64,000 nucleotides of DNA from DASWJZ01 sp963805325 (GCA_963805325.1 CAWDTS010000007.1:12053-76052); one strand, 5' to 3'. Shown: positions 1 to 9,855, counted from the first letter of the stretch. Numbers and translations are program-made. Notes: generated from the sequence alone by a model not told the origin.

Positions 1-100
1 CGCAGCCGTGCGCACGGCGGCGTCTGCTCGTGCGGTCGATTTCGCCGCGCTCGGCGTGCCGCAGCTTCAGGGCGTCGCAGGACCGGAGGCGTATCAGTGA
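1..100 (+). CDS. rsmH: RsmH (MraW), 16S rRNA m4C1402 methyltransferase, C-terminal end only
   Basis: Only the last 32 codons are inside the window, read in the frame that ends at the TGA at 98-100. The tail begins AAVRTAASARAVDF, which resembles the conserved end of RsmH, where an arginine- and alanine-rich helix follows the SAKLRAA segment. RsmH methylates C1402 of 16S rRNA and is the usual gene before ftsL in dcw clusters. Its stop codon overlaps the GTG start of ftsL, as expected for that pair. The call rests on position as much as on sequence, because the catalytic domain lies outside the window. Confidence 0.75.
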   Translation, partial: AAVRTAASARAVDFAALGVPQLQGVAGPEAYQ

Positions 101-453
101 TCCGCTGGTTACAGGTCGTCTCCGTCGTCGCCGCCGCGAGCTCGGCCGTCTTCGTGTTTCAGGTGAAGTACCGCGCCGAAGCCATCGCTGAACATGCGGC
201 CCAGCTGCAGCGCGATCTCGACCAGGAGAAGGAGACGCAGTCGCTTCTTGCGGCGGAGTGGAGCCTCCTCATTCAGCCGGCGCGCGTGCAGGCCCTGGTC
301 GAGCGCCACAACGACATCCTGAAGCTCCAGCCGCTCGACCCGAGGCAGATCACCCGCATCGAGAACCTGCCGATGCGCCCAACCGGCCCCGCGCCCAACG
401 ACGAGGCGGCGCTTTCCGCAATCCTCGAAATGCCCACGGACGTGCTGCGATGA
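97..453 (+). CDS. ftsL: Cell division protein FtsL
   Basis: This 118-residue bitopic membrane protein starts at a GTG that overlaps the preceding stop. A short N-terminus leads into one membrane segment (about residues 4-22, WLQVVSVVAAASSAVFVFQV). A coiled-coil-like stretch rich in Q, E and L follows (about 30-55), then a periplasmic tail with the RVQALVERHNDILKLQP segment typical of alphaproteobacterial FtsL. FtsL forms the FtsQLB subcomplex of the divisome and helps activate FtsWI septal synthesis. Its stop overlaps the ATG of ftsI (ATGA), so translational coupling is likely. Length, topology and position all fit; sequence conservation in this family is low. Confidence 0.88.
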   Translation: MIRWLQVVSVVAAASSAVFVFQVKYRAEAIAEHAAQLQRDLDQEKETQSLLAAEWSLLIQPARVQALVERHNDILKLQPLDPRQITRIENLPMRPTGPAPNDEAALSAILEMPTDVLR

Positions 454-2175
454 GTGCGATTGCCGATACCCCCTCTACTTGGCGGCACCAGCGCGCCAAC
501 GCCAAGGCGCCGGCCCGCGACCCGGAGCGCCGCGGTCGTCTCCGCGTCGTGCTCGCGATGCTCGGCTTCGGCCTGCTCTATACGGCGCTCGCCGCGAAGC
601 TCGTGCTTCTCGGCGTCAGCGGGAAGGACGCGACGGACGACGGCGCGAATTTCGCACGCACCGCCTCGCAGGCACGTCCCGATATCGTTGACCGCAACGG
701 CGAGACGCTGGCGACCGATATCCGCACCGCGGCACTCTTCGCCGAGCCCCGCTACATCGTCGATCCGGACGAGGCGACGGAGCAACTCGTCTCCGTGCTT
801 CCCGACCTCGATCGCACGCGCCTCCGGCAGGAGCTCGCGAGCAATTCCAAGTTCGCTTACATCAAGCGCGAGATCACGCCGCGCCAGCAGCAGGCGATCC
901 ACAAGCTCGGCATTCCCGGCATCGGCTTCCGCGTGGAGAACCGGCGCTTCTACCCCGGCGGCCCCGCCGCCGCGCACGTGCTCGGCACCGTCAACATCGA
1001 CAATCAGGGCATCGCCGGCATCGAGAAGCACATCGACGAATCCTTCTTGAACGACATTCACGCCGCAGGCTTCGGTTCCGGCAACAATCTTGAGCCGGTC
1101 AAGCTCTCGCTCGATCTTCGCGTGCAGCACGTCGTGCGCGATGAGCTGACTCAGGCGATGGGTCGCTACGACGCGATCGCCGCGATCGGCATCGTGCTCG
1201 ACGTCAAGACCGGCGAGATCCTTGGCATGAACTCCGTGCCCGATTTCGACGCCAACAATCGCGACGAGGCGCTCGACAAGGATAAGATGAACCGCGCGAT
1301 CGTCGGCGTTTATGAGATGGGGTCCACTTTCAAGGGCTTCACCACCGCGATGGCGCTCGATTCCGGCGCCGTGAAGATCACCGATTCCTTCGACGCGACG
1401 AGCGGGCTGACGGTCGGCGGCTTCACCATCCACGATTTCCACGCCAAGCACCGCTGGCTGACCGTGCCGGAAATCTTCATCTATTCGTCGAACGTTGGTG
1501 CGGCGCGCATGGCGCTCGCCGTCGGCATGCAGGGCCAGCACGACTATCTTGAGCGTTTTGGGCTGCTCGACACCCTGCACACCGAATTGCCCGAGGCGGG
1601 CGCGCCGATCGTCCCAAAAATGCCTTGGCCGAAGGTCACATGTGTCACCATGGCTTTCGGGCACGGCATTTCGGTCTCTCCGATGCAGACGGCGGCGGCG
1701 GGCGCGGCGCTCGTCAACGGCGGCTACTACATCACGCCGACCTTCCTGCCGCGTTCGCCGGACGAGGCGGCGCAGATCGCCAAACCGATCCTGAAGCCTG
1801 AGACGAGCCGGCTGCTTCGCCAGCTTTTCCGGCTGAACGTGCTGAAAGGCTCCGGCAGGCAGGCCAACGTGCCGGGCTACAATGTCGGCGGAAAGACCGG
1901 GACGGCCGAAAAGGTCGAGAACGGCCGCTATTCCGGCCAACAAGCGGCGGAACGCCTTCCTTGCGGCATTCCCGATGGATGCGCCGAAATATCTGGTGCT
2001 CGTCGTGCTTGACGAGCCGAAGCCCGAGAAGCCAGGAATGGGCGCCACCGCCGGAATGAATGCGGCGCCCACGGTCGGCAACATCGTCCGCCGCATTGCA
2101 CCGATGCTTGGAGTCGAACCGAAGCCGAACGATCCCGAAGACGATCCGGCGATGGCTCTTGCCTTCGCCCAGTGA
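450..2175 (+). CDS. ftsI: Septal peptidoglycan transpeptidase FtsI (PBP3), frame broken near the C-terminus
   Basis: This is the class B penicillin-binding protein that cross-links septal peptidoglycan together with FtsW. It has an N-terminal membrane anchor (about residues 31-56), a PBP dimerisation domain (about 75-240) and a transpeptidase domain. The catalytic motifs are S292-TF-K295, the SxN motif S346-S-N348, and K482-TGT. The ATG overlaps the ftsL stop. Right after the KTG motif the frame closes early, at 2012, if read literally. The conserved continuation (NKRRNAFLAAFPMDAPKYLV and onward to the TGA at 2173-2175) is in the next frame. One extra G in ttccGGccaac (1935-1936) explains the break exactly. 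Because the gene is essential, a sequence error is the likely cause. Confidence 0.93.
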
Positions 2176-2197
2176 GTCACCCAGCGAGGAAGCCGTA

Positions 2198-3685
2198 TTG
2201 ACTGAGGAAAGACGCTATGGCCCGCGCCGGCTGGCGTCGCTTCTCTCAAACGACGTCCAAGTTTCCGCCGAGCAGGGGAATATCTGGATTCAGGGCCTGA
2301 CCTCCGACAGCCGGGCGGTCCGGCCGGGCATGCTCTTCGCGGCGCTTCCCGGTAACAAGACCGACGGCGCGAAGTTCGTGCCCGCCGCGATGAAGGCCGG
2401 CGCCGCCGCGATCCTGATCGGAAACCAGATCCTCGACGGCGCGTATTCCGTCCCGATCATCCGCGTCGACGATCCCCGCCGTGCGCTGTCGCTGATGGCC
2501 TCGCGCTACTTCGCGCGCCAGCCGCGCACCGTCGCCGCCGTCACCGGTACCAACGGGAAGACTTCAGTCACCGTCTTCCTGCGCCAGATTTGGGAGAAGG
2601 CCGGCCACAAGGCGGCGAGTCTCGGAACGATCGGCCTTGTTGCACGGGACAAGGTCCTGGAAGGCAACCTGACCACGCCCGACCCCGTGAGGCTCCACGA
2701 GATACTTGCCGATCTCGCCGGAGCCGAGGTGACGCATCTCGCCATGGAGGCGTCGAGCCATGGCCTTGAGCAGCGACGGCTCGACGGCGTGCGTCTCTCT
2801 GCCGGCGCCTTCACCAACCTGACGCGCGACCATCTCGATTATCACCCGACGCTCGAAGCCTATTTCAACGCCAAGCTCCGGCTGTTCGACACGCTTCTGC
2901 CGAAGGGCACGGCGGCAATTGTCGATGCCGACCACAGCGAGGCGGCGCGCATCCAGGAAATCGCCAAGCAGCGCGAGCTCGATTTCTTCAGCGTCGGGAA
3001 GAAGGGCGAGACCCTGCGCCTCGTCTCGGCGACGCGCATGCATGACGGCTCGCGGCTGCTGATCGAGGCGTTCGGCGAGAAGCACTACGTGCCGCTCCCG
3101 CTCGTCGGCGCATTCCAGATATCGAATGCGCTCGTGGCCGCAGCGCTCGCAATCGCGACCGGTGTGGAGGCGCACAAGGCGCTCGCGAGCCTGAGTGAGC
3201 TGAAAGGCGCGAGCGGCCGGCTGGAATTGGTCGGCGCGCATCCCTCCGGCGCACGCGTTTTCGTGGATTACGCCCATACGCCCGACGCGCTTTCGAACGC
3301 GCTGAAGGCGCTCCGCCCGCATGCCGCGCGCAGCCTTGTCGTCGTCCTCGGCGCCGGCGGCGACCGCGACCCCGGCAAGCGTCCGCTAATGGGCGAGGCC
3401 GCTGCTGCCGCCGCCGACCGCGTGATCGTCACCGACGACAATCCTCGCAGCGAGGATCCGGCGGTGATCCGCAAGGCCGTCATCGCCGGGGCGCCGAAGG
3501 CGGAGGAGGTGGGCGACCGCGGCGTCGCGATCCGGGTCGCCGTCTCCGGCCTGCGCGAGGGCGACATCCTGCTGATCGCCGGAAAGGGTCACGAGACGGG
3601 ACAGACCGTCGGGGACAAGGTGCTTCCCTTCTCCGACCAGGAAGAGGCGATGAAAGCGCTTCGCGCCGCAGGGGCCAGGCTGTGA
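2198..3685 (+). CDS. murE: UDP-MurNAc-L-Ala-D-Glu:meso-diaminopimelate ligase MurE
   Basis: This cytoplasmic Mur ligase adds the third residue of the stem peptide. It has 495 residues from a TTG at 2198, preceded by a GCGAGGAAG ribosome-binding site. An ATP-binding loop GTNGKTS has its lysine at residue 121. The C-terminal domain carries DNPR at about residues 414-417, the signature of enzymes that use meso-diaminopimelate rather than lysine. Upstream in-frame codons lie inside ftsI, so the TTG is the sensible start. The stop overlaps the GTG of murF (GTGA). Length and motifs are complete. Confidence 0.96.
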   Translation: MTEERRYGPRRLASLLSNDVQVSAEQGNIWIQGLTSDSRAVRPGMLFAALPGNKTDGAKFVPAAMKAGAAAILIGNQILDGAYSVPIIRVDDPRRALSLMASRYFARQPRTVAAVTGTNGKTSVTVFLRQIWEKAGHKAASLGTIGLVARDKVLEGNLTTPDPVRLHEILADLAGAEVTHLAMEASSHGLEQRRLDGVRLSAGAFTNLTRDHLDYHPTLEAYFNAKLRLFDTLLPKGTAAIVDADHSEAARIQEIAKQRELDFFSVGKKGETLRLVSATRMHDGSRLLIEAFGEKHYVPLPLVGAFQISNALVAAALAIATGVEAHKALASLSELKGASGRLELVGAHPSGARVFVDYAHTPDALSNALKALRPHAARSLVVVLGAGGDRDPGKRPLMGEAAAAAADRVIVTDDNPRSEDPAVIRKAVIAGAPKAEEVGDRGVAIRVAVSGLREGDILLIAGKGHETGQTVGDKVLPFSDQEEAMKALRAAGARL

Positions 3686-5091
3686 GCGCGCTCTGGAAGA
3701 CCGCGGATTTCGTCGCCGCCTCCGGCGGCTGGCTTCATGGTGACGCGCCGACCGAGATCGTCGGCGTGTCGATCGACACACGCACCATCGGCCCGGGCGA
3801 GGCGTTCGTCGCGATACGCGGCGATAACCGCGACGGGCATGACTTCGTGGAAGCCGCCCTCAAGGCCGGCGCTGGTCTCGCCGTCGTCGAGGAGGGGCGG
3901 GCGCCAAAACATCTCGCGCCGCTTCTGATCGTCCCTGACGATCCGCTTGACGCGCTCCAGCGCATTGGCATTGCTGCGCGCCACAGGATGAAGGGCTCCG
4001 TCGTCGCCGTGACCGGCTCGGTCGGCAAGACCGGCACGACGGAGATGCTGAGGATCGCGCTGTCCGCGCTCGGCCCCACGCATTCGCCGATCGGCTCGTT
4101 CAACAATCACTGGGGCGTTCCCTTGACGCTCGCCCGCATGCCGGAGGCGACGCGCTACGGCATCTTCGAGATCGGCATGAACCATGCCGGGGAAATCCGC
4201 CCGCTGACGCAACTCGTCAGGCCGCACGTCGCGATCGTCACGACGGTCGGCCCGGTGCATCTCGAATATTTCGAGAGCGAAGCCGGGATCGCGGAAGCCA
4301 AGGCCGAGATTTTCGAAGGACTCGAGGAAAACGGCGTCGCCGTCCTGAACCGCGACAATGCCTGGTTCGAGCTGCTTGCCGAGCGCGCCCGGGCTCACGG
4401 CGCGCGCGTCGTGACCTTCGGCGAGCATGCTTCCGCCGACGTTCGCCTCGTCCGCGTCGCGCTGAAGGAGGACGGCTCCTGCGTCGGTGCCGAGCTTTTC
4501 GGCACGCCCGTCGCCTATCGGCTCGGCGCCCCCGGCCGCCACCTCGTCGAGAATTCGCTCGCCGTCCTCGCCGCCTGCCACGCGCTCGATGCCGACATGG
4601 CGCGCGTTGTTCTGGCGCTCGCCGAGTTCCGCGCGCCGAAGGGCCGCGGACAGCGGCTCCGCCTCTCGCATCCCTCCGGCCCCTTCACGCTGATCGACGA
4701 GAGCTACAACGCCAACCCCGCCTCGATGCGGGCGGCGCTGGCGCTTCTCGGTCAGACCAGCCCCGACGGCCGCGGACGCCGGATCGCAGTTCTCGGCGAC
4801 ATGCTGGAGCTCGGCGACGCGGGCTCGTCGCTGCATCGGGGGCTTGGCCCGGCTGTGGCGGAATCCGGTGCCGACCTGGTCTTTCTGGCCGGCCCGCAGA
4901 TGGCTGACCTTTGGCAGGACTTGCCCGATCAGCGCCGGGGGGCCTATGCCGAAAAAGCTGCGGATCTTGAGCCAATTCTCCTTGAGACGGTCGGGCCGGG
5001 AGACGTGCTCATGATGAAGGCCTCGCTCGGCAGCCGGCTCGGCCCGGTCGTCGAGGCGGTGAAGCGCTATTTTTCGGGGGAGTCGGAATGA
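3682..5091 (+). CDS. murF: UDP-MurNAc-tripeptide:D-Ala-D-Ala ligase MurF
   Basis: MurF adds the D-Ala-D-Ala dipeptide to complete the cytoplasmic UDP-MurNAc-pentapeptide. The 469-residue protein starts at a GTG overlapping the murE stop. It shows the N-terminal Mur ligase catalytic domain (GVSIDTRTIGPGEAFVAI, about residues 30-50) and the P-loop GSVGKTGT with its lysine at residue 116. It also has SFNNHWGVPLT (about 135) and the C-terminal DESYNANPASM motif (about 338). Its product is the substrate of MraY, encoded next. Confidence 0.96.
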   Translation: MSALWKTADFVAASGGWLHGDAPTEIVGVSIDTRTIGPGEAFVAIRGDNRDGHDFVEAALKAGAGLAVVEEGRAPKHLAPLLIVPDDPLDALQRIGIAARHRMKGSVVAVTGSVGKTGTTEMLRIALSALGPTHSPIGSFNNHWGVPLTLARMPEATRYGIFEIGMNHAGEIRPLTQLVRPHVAIVTTVGPVHLEYFESEAGIAEAKAEIFEGLEENGVAVLNRDNAWFELLAERARAHGARVVTFGEHASADVRLVRVALKEDGSCVGAELFGTPVAYRLGAPGRHLVENSLAVLAACHALDADMARVVLALAEFRAPKGRGQRLRLSHPSGPFTLIDESYNANPASMRAALALLGQTSPDGRGRRIAVLGDMLELGDAGSSLHRGLGPAVAESGADLVFLAGPQMADLWQDLPDQRRGAYAEKAADLEPILLETVGPGDVLMMKASLGSRLGPVVEAVKRYFSGESE

Positions 5092-5110
5092 CGGCGGCGC
5101 GTTTGGGCGG

Positions 5111-6205
5111 ATGCGCCACATGCTGACCTATCTCAGCGATCTCGGCGGCGAGATCCCGGTCTTCAACGTCTTCCGCTACATCACCTTCCGGACTGGCGCC
5201 GCCACGATGACGGCGCTGCTCTTCGTCTTCCTGTTCGGTCCCGGCATCATCCAGGCGCTGAAGCTCAGGCAGGGCAGGGGCCAGCCGATCCGTGCCGACG
5301 GGCCGCAGACGCATCTCGCCAAGGCCGGCACGCCGACCATGGGCGGCCTGATGATCATGTCGGGCGTGCTCGTCTCGACGCTGCTTTGGGCGAGCCTCTC
5401 CAACATCTACGTCTGGGCCGTGCTTCTCGTCACCACCGGCTTCGGGCTGATCGGCTTCTACGACGACTATCTGAAGATCACGAAAGCGTCGGCCAAGCAC
5501 GGCTTCTCCGGCCGCGTGCGCATCTCGATCGAGGCGCTGATAGCCGCCCTCGCCGTGCTGCTGATGATCGTCTTCGGCGATGCCAAGCTGCACACCTCGA
5601 TCGCGATGCCCTTCTTCAAGGACTGGGCGATCAACCTCGGCTACTTCTACATCCTCTTCGGCGCCTTCGTGATCGTCGGCGCCGGCAACGCCGTGAATCT
5701 GACCGACGGCCTCGACGGGCTTGCGATCGTGCCGGTCATCATCGCCGGCGCGAGCTTCGGGCTGATCGCCTATCTCGCCGGCCGCGTCGACTTCGCCGAA
5801 TATCTGCAGATCAATCACGTGCCGGGCACCGGAGAGCTCTCCGTATTGGTCGGCGCGATGATGGGGGCCGGGCTCGGCTTCCTCTGGTTCAACGCGCCGC
5901 CTGCCGCGATCTTCATGGGCGATACCGGATCGCTTTCGCTCGGCGGCATGCTCGGCGCTATCGCCGTCGCCACCAAGCACGAGATCGTGCTCGCCATAAT
6001 CGGCGGCATCTTCGTCATGGAGGCGCTTTCCGTCATCATCCAGGTGGCGTCGTTCAAGATGACCGGCCGCCGCGTCTTCCGCATGGCGCCGATCCACCAC
6101 CACTTCGAGCAGCTCGGCTGGACCGAGCCGCAGGTCGTGATCCGCTTCTGGATCGTCGCGGTCGTGCTCGCGCTGATCGGCCTTTCGACGCTGAAGCTGA
6201 GGTAG
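5111..6205 (+). CDS. mraY: Phospho-MurNAc-pentapeptide transferase MraY
   Basis: MraY is the integral membrane enzyme that transfers phospho-MurNAc-pentapeptide to undecaprenyl phosphate, making lipid I. About ten hydrophobic segments are visible. The conserved motifs are present: the catalytic DD pair in GFYDDYLKI (D118 and D119), NAVNLTDGLDGLA, MGDTGSLSLGG and PIHHHFE. Two ATG codons (5111 and 5120) are possible starts; neither has a strong ribosome-binding site. The second gives an N-terminus closer to the family norm. The gene lies in the same transcription unit as murF and murD. Confidence 0.96.
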   Translation: MRHMLTYLSDLGGEIPVFNVFRYITFRTGAATMTALLFVFLFGPGIIQALKLRQGRGQPIRADGPQTHLAKAGTPTMGGLMIMSGVLVSTLLWASLSNIYVWAVLLVTTGFGLIGFYDDYLKITKASAKHGFSGRVRISIEALIAALAVLLMIVFGDAKLHTSIAMPFFKDWAINLGYFYILFGAFVIVGAGNAVNLTDGLDGLAIVPVIIAGASFGLIAYLAGRVDFAEYLQINHVPGTGELSVLVGAMMGAGLGFLWFNAPPAAIFMGDTGSLSLGGMLGAIAVATKHEIVLAIIGGIFVMEALSVIIQVASFKMTGRRVFRMAPIHHHFEQLGWTEPQVVIRFWIVAVVLALIGLSTLKLR

Positions 6206-6210
6206 GCGCA

Positions 6211-7614
6211 TTGATCCCGCTCACGCATCTGAACGGCAGATCGATCGGCGTCTTCGGATTGGCGCGGAGCGGGCTCGCGACGGTGCGCGCGGCGATTGCC
6301 GGCGGCGCTGCCGACGTTCTCGTATGGGACGACAAGGCCGAAGCGCGGGAGAAGGCCGAGGCGCTCGGCGCGACCGCGATGTCGCCGGAGCATTGGCCCT
6401 GGGAGCAACTTGAGTGCCTCGTGCTTGCTCCCGGCGTTCCTCTCACGCACCCAGCGCCGCATCCGATCGTCCTGCTCGCGAAAGCCGCCGAGGTCGAGAT
6501 CATCTGCGACATCGAGCTCATGTGGCGCGAGACGCAGGGCCGCGCGCGCTTCGTCGCGATCACCGGCACCAATGGCAAGTCGACCACGACAGCGCTGCTC
6601 GGCCATATCCTCGCCGTCGCCGGGCCGGTCTCCGTCGGCGGCAACATCGGCCGCGCCGCGCTCGATCTTGAGCCGCCCGGCGAGCGGCGCACCTACGTGC
6701 TCGAGATGTCGTCCTACCAGCTCGACCTGACGCGCCGCTTCCGCCCGGACGTCGCCGTCTGGCTGAACCTGACCCTCGACCATATGGAGCGCCACGGCGA
6801 CCTTCGCGGCTACGCCAAGGCGAAGGCGCGCATCTTCGTCAACCAGCGGCCGGAAGACACGGCGATCGTCGGCATCGACGAGCCGCCCATGAATGCCGTC
6901 GCCGCGGCGCTGAAGAGCCCCGGCCGCCCCAAGCTCATCACCGTCTCCGTCGGCAAGAACAAGGGCGCCTCACTCTACGTCGACGCGGACGGCGCGCTGC
7001 ACGAGGACAACGGGCGAAACGGCAAGAACGGTGTGTCATTCGCCAGGCTCCCGACGCTTCGCGGGCTGCACAACTGGCAGAATGCCGCTGCCGCATGGGG
7101 CGCCGCGCGGGCGCTTGGGCTCTATGGCGGCATCATCCTCTCCGCGATGGAGAGCTTCCCCGGACTCGCGCACCGCATGGAGGTTATCGGACGTCGGGAC
7201 CACGTGCTCTTCGTCAACAACTCGAAGGCCACCAACGCCGATGCCGCGGCGCGCGCGCTCGTCACCTTCGATCCGATCTACTGGATTGCCGGAGGGCAGC
7301 CGAAGGAAGGCGGGATCGACAGCCTCGCGGAATACTTCCCGCGTGTCGCCAAGGCCTATCTGATTGGCACGGCCGCGGATGCGTTCTCCGCCGTGCTGTC
7401 TGGAAAGGTGCCGCACGTCATCGCCGGCGATCTTCAGAACGCCGTCAGAATGGCGGCGGCGGACGCGGCGCTCGATCATCGTCCCGAGCCGACCGTGCTC
7501 CTTTCGCCGGCCTGCGCATCGTTCGACCAGTTCGCCGATTTTGAAGATCGCGGGGAGGCGTTCCGCCGCGCCGTTTCCGCTCTCGACCAAGTGCCTAAGG
7601 AGGCCGCCGCATGA
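6211..7614 (+). CDS. murD: UDP-MurNAc-L-alanine:D-glutamate ligase MurD
   Basis: MurD adds D-glutamate to UDP-MurNAc-L-Ala in the cytoplasm. The 467-residue protein starts from a TTG five bases after the mraY stop. The N-terminal Rossmann-like domain begins SIGVFGLARSGLAT. The P-loop GTNGKST has its lysine at residue 123, followed by the Mur ligase middle domain with LNLTLDHMERHGD and the C-terminal domain with NNSKATNADAA (about 335). The stop overlaps the start of ftsW (ATGA). The TTG start is inferred because upstream in-frame codons lie in mraY. Confidence 0.95.
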   Translation: MIPLTHLNGRSIGVFGLARSGLATVRAAIAGGAADVLVWDDKAEAREKAEALGATAMSPEHWPWEQLECLVLAPGVPLTHPAPHPIVLLAKAAEVEIICDIELMWRETQGRARFVAITGTNGKSTTTALLGHILAVAGPVSVGGNIGRAALDLEPPGERRTYVLEMSSYQLDLTRRFRPDVAVWLNLTLDHMERHGDLRGYAKAKARIFVNQRPEDTAIVGIDEPPMNAVAAALKSPGRPKLITVSVGKNKGASLYVDADGALHEDNGRNGKNGVSFARLPTLRGLHNWQNAAAAWGAARALGLYGGIILSAMESFPGLAHRMEVIGRRDHVLFVNNSKATNADAAARALVTFDPIYWIAGGQPKEGGIDSLAEYFPRVAKAYLIGTAADAFSAVLSGKVPHVIAGDLQNAVRMAAADAALDHRPEPTVLLSPACASFDQFADFEDRGEAFRRAVSALDQVPKEAAA

Positions 7615-8756
7615 TCAGCCGCGCGCATCGCTCGCCGCTTTCCGACTGGTGGTGGACGGTCGACCGCCCCATGCTGTCGCTCGTTCTCGTCCTCTATCTC
7701 GCCGGCTTCGTGCTCTCCTTCGCGGCGAGCCCGGCGGTGGCGGAGCGCATCGGGCTCGACAGCCTGCACTTCGTCTGGCGCCATGCCTTCTACGCGCCGC
7801 TTGCGGCGGCTGTGATGATCGGCCTGTCGTTCCTGACGCCGCGACAGGTGCGGCGCGTCGCATTGGTGCTGCTCTTCGCTTGCCTCATCATGATGGTTGC
7901 CGTGCTGTTCATCGGCGAGGAGATCAAAGGCTCGCGCCGCTGGCTCTTCCTCGCCGGCATGTCGATCCAGCCCTCGGAGCTGATCAAGCCGGCTTTCATC
8001 ATCATCACCGCCTGGCTCTTCGCCGAGGGTAACCGGCCCGACATTCCCGGAAAGCTTCTCGCCGTCGGGCTTCTTGTCATCACCGGCGCGCTCCTCGTGG
8101 CCGAGCCGGATCTTGGTCAGACGGTGCTTCTGGTCATCGTTTGGGGCGCAGTCTTCTTCCTTGCGGGCGCAAACACGGTGATCTTCGGGGGCCTTGCCGG
8201 TCTTGCCGCCGCCGGCCTGCTCGGCGCCTATTACGTGTTCCCGCACGTCGCCGGCCGCATCAATCGCTTCCTCGATCCTGATTCCGGCGACAACTTTCAG
8301 ATCATGACCGCGATGCAGTCGTTCCAGCGCGGCGGCTGGTCGGGCACTGGGCCGGGCGAGGGGATCATGAAGCGCGTGCTGCCGGATTCGCACACCGACT
8401 TCGTGTTCGCGGTCGTCGGCGAGGAGTTCGGCATCGTGCTCTGTCTTCTGATCGTGGCGCTCTTCTCCGGCCTCGTCATGCGCGGGCTCTACCAGGCGCT
8501 ACGGCGCCACAGCGCCTTCGAGCGGATGGCGATTGCCGGGCTGACCACGCAGATCGGCGTCCAGGCTTTCATCAACATGGGCGTCAATCTGCATCTTCTT
8601 CCTGCGAAGGGCATGACGCTGCCGTTCATCTCCTATGGCGGCTCGGCGCTGATCTCGTCGGCCATGACGATGGGGTTCCTGCTTGCGCTCTCGCGCCGTT
8701 TTGCCGACGCGCGTGTGACCGTAGTGCCCCGCGAGCCGCTCGCCGCCGGAGCCTGA
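7611..8756 (+). CDS. ftsW: Septal peptidoglycan polymerase FtsW (SEDS family)
   Basis: FtsW is the SEDS glycosyltransferase that polymerises septal glycan strands in partnership with FtsI. The 381-residue protein has about ten membrane segments. It carries the family signatures SRRWLFLAGMSIQPSELIK (about residues 111-129), DSHTDFVFAVVGEEFG (about 260-275) and the C-terminal PAKGMTLPFISYGGSAL. The ATG overlaps the murD stop, and murG follows after four bases, so the gene sits firmly inside one operon. Confidence 0.95.
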   Translation: MISRAHRSPLSDWWWTVDRPMLSLVLVLYLAGFVLSFAASPAVAERIGLDSLHFVWRHAFYAPLAAAVMIGLSFLTPRQVRRVALVLLFACLIMMVAVLFIGEEIKGSRRWLFLAGMSIQPSELIKPAFIIITAWLFAEGNRPDIPGKLLAVGLLVITGALLVAEPDLGQTVLLVIVWGAVFFLAGANTVIFGGLAGLAAAGLLGAYYVFPHVAGRINRFLDPDSGDNFQIMTAMQSFQRGGWSGTGPGEGIMKRVLPDSHTDFVFAVVGEEFGIVLCLLIVALFSGLVMRGLYQALRRHSAFERMAIAGLTTQIGVQAFINMGVNLHLLPAKGMTLPFISYGGSALISSAMTMGFLLALSRRFADARVTVVPREPLAAGA

Positions 8757-8760
8757 ACCA

Positions 8761-9855
8761 TTGGCCCGGCGTGTGCTCCTGGCCGCCGGCGGAACCGGCG
8801 GCCACCTCTTTCCGGCGTTGGCGCTCCGCGAGGTGCTCTTGCGGCGCAGTTGGGCGGTCAACTTCGCGACCGACGCACGAGTCGGCGAGATGCTCTCCGG
8901 CGTGCCGGCGGAGGATGTTCATCGCATCCAGTCCGCAAGCCTCGGGGGCGGAACGGCCCGCGACAAGTTGCGCTCGCTGACGACGCTCGCGAAGGGCGTG
9001 CTTCAGTCGCGCGGGCTCATGAAGCGCTTCCGCCCCGCGGTCGTCGTCGGGTTTGGCGGCTACCCGACCGTGCCGCCGGCCATCGCGGCACGCATCGCGC
9101 ACATCCCGATGATCGCGCACGAGCAGAACGCCGTCGTCGGCCGCGCCAACCGATTGGTCGTCAATCTCGGTGCGACCCTTGCGACCGGCTTCCGCAACCC
9201 GAAGGGAAGCTCCCGCGGGCGCCACGTTGTGTTTGTCGGAAATCCGGTCAGGAAGGCCATCATCGAGGCTGTGCGGTTCTATCAGACGCCCGCGGACGAC
9301 GAGCCGTTCCGCCTGCTCGTCTTCGGCGGCAGCCAGGGCGCGCACGCGTTCGCCGAACTCGTTCCGGGCGCGCTGGCGCTGCTTCCGCCGGACGTGCGGC
9401 TCCGCATTGTGGTGACGCAGCAGGCGCGGCCCGAGGACGTGAAGGCGACGCGGCAGGCCTACACCGGCATGGGCGTCGAATCGCACATCGAGCCCTTCTT
9501 CAACGACATGGGTGAGCGGCTGGCTGACGCGCATCTGGTGATCTGCCGCGCCGGCGCTTCGACGGTCGCAGAGCTTGCCGTTATTGGCCGGCCAGCGATC
9601 CTGGTGCCTTATCCGCACGCACTTGACCACGATCAGGCCGAGAATGCCCGTGTGCTTGCCGATTCAGGCGGCGCCTGGCTGATGCCCGAGAAGGAGCTGA
9701 CGGCGTCGAGCCTCGCGCAGCGCCTCGGCGCACTTTGCGCGTCGCCGGAGGAGCTCGAAACCGCCGCCGCCGCCGCGCAGTCCGTCGGGCGGGTTGACGC
9801 CGCGGAGCGGCTCGCCGATCTCGTGGAGGAGGCGGCGGGAGAGCAGGCGGCGTGA
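8761..9855 (+). CDS. murG: UDP-GlcNAc:lipid I N-acetylglucosaminyltransferase MurG
   Basis: MurG is a membrane-associated GT-B glycosyltransferase that converts lipid I into lipid II. The 364 residues start from a TTG. The acceptor-site glycine loop AAGGTGGHLFPALAL is at residues 8-22 and a second loop, GFGGYPTVPP, at about 98. HEQNAVVGRANR (about 120) follows. The UDP-sugar binding part includes GGSQGAHAF (about 190) and ICRAGASTVAELA (about 261). Complete and undisturbed. Confidence 0.96.
   Translation: MARRVLLAAGGTGGHLFPALALREVLLRRSWAVNFATDARVGEMLSGVPAEDVHRIQSASLGGGTARDKLRSLTTLAKGVLQSRGLMKRFRPAVVVGFGGYPTVPPAIAARIAHIPMIAHEQNAVVGRANRLVVNLGATLATGFRNPKGSSRGRHVVFVGNPVRKAIIEAVRFYQTPADDEPFRLLVFGGSQGAHAFAELVPGALALLPPDVRLRIVVTQQARPEDVKATRQAYTGMGVESHIEPFFNDMGERLADAHLVICRAGASTVAELAVIGRPAILVPYPHALDHDQAENARVLADSGGAWLMPEKELTASSLAQRLGALCASPEELETAAAAAQSVGRVDAAERLADLVEEAAGEQAA

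Noticed and set aside
1925..2012. Programmed frameshifting in ftsI
   Set aside because: There is no slippery heptamer or clear stimulatory structure, and similar one-base breaks occur in unrelated genes of the window.
273..2249. A 658-codon minus-strand frame across ftsL and ftsI
   Set aside because: It is antisense to an unmistakable dcw gene order and has no recognisable domain.
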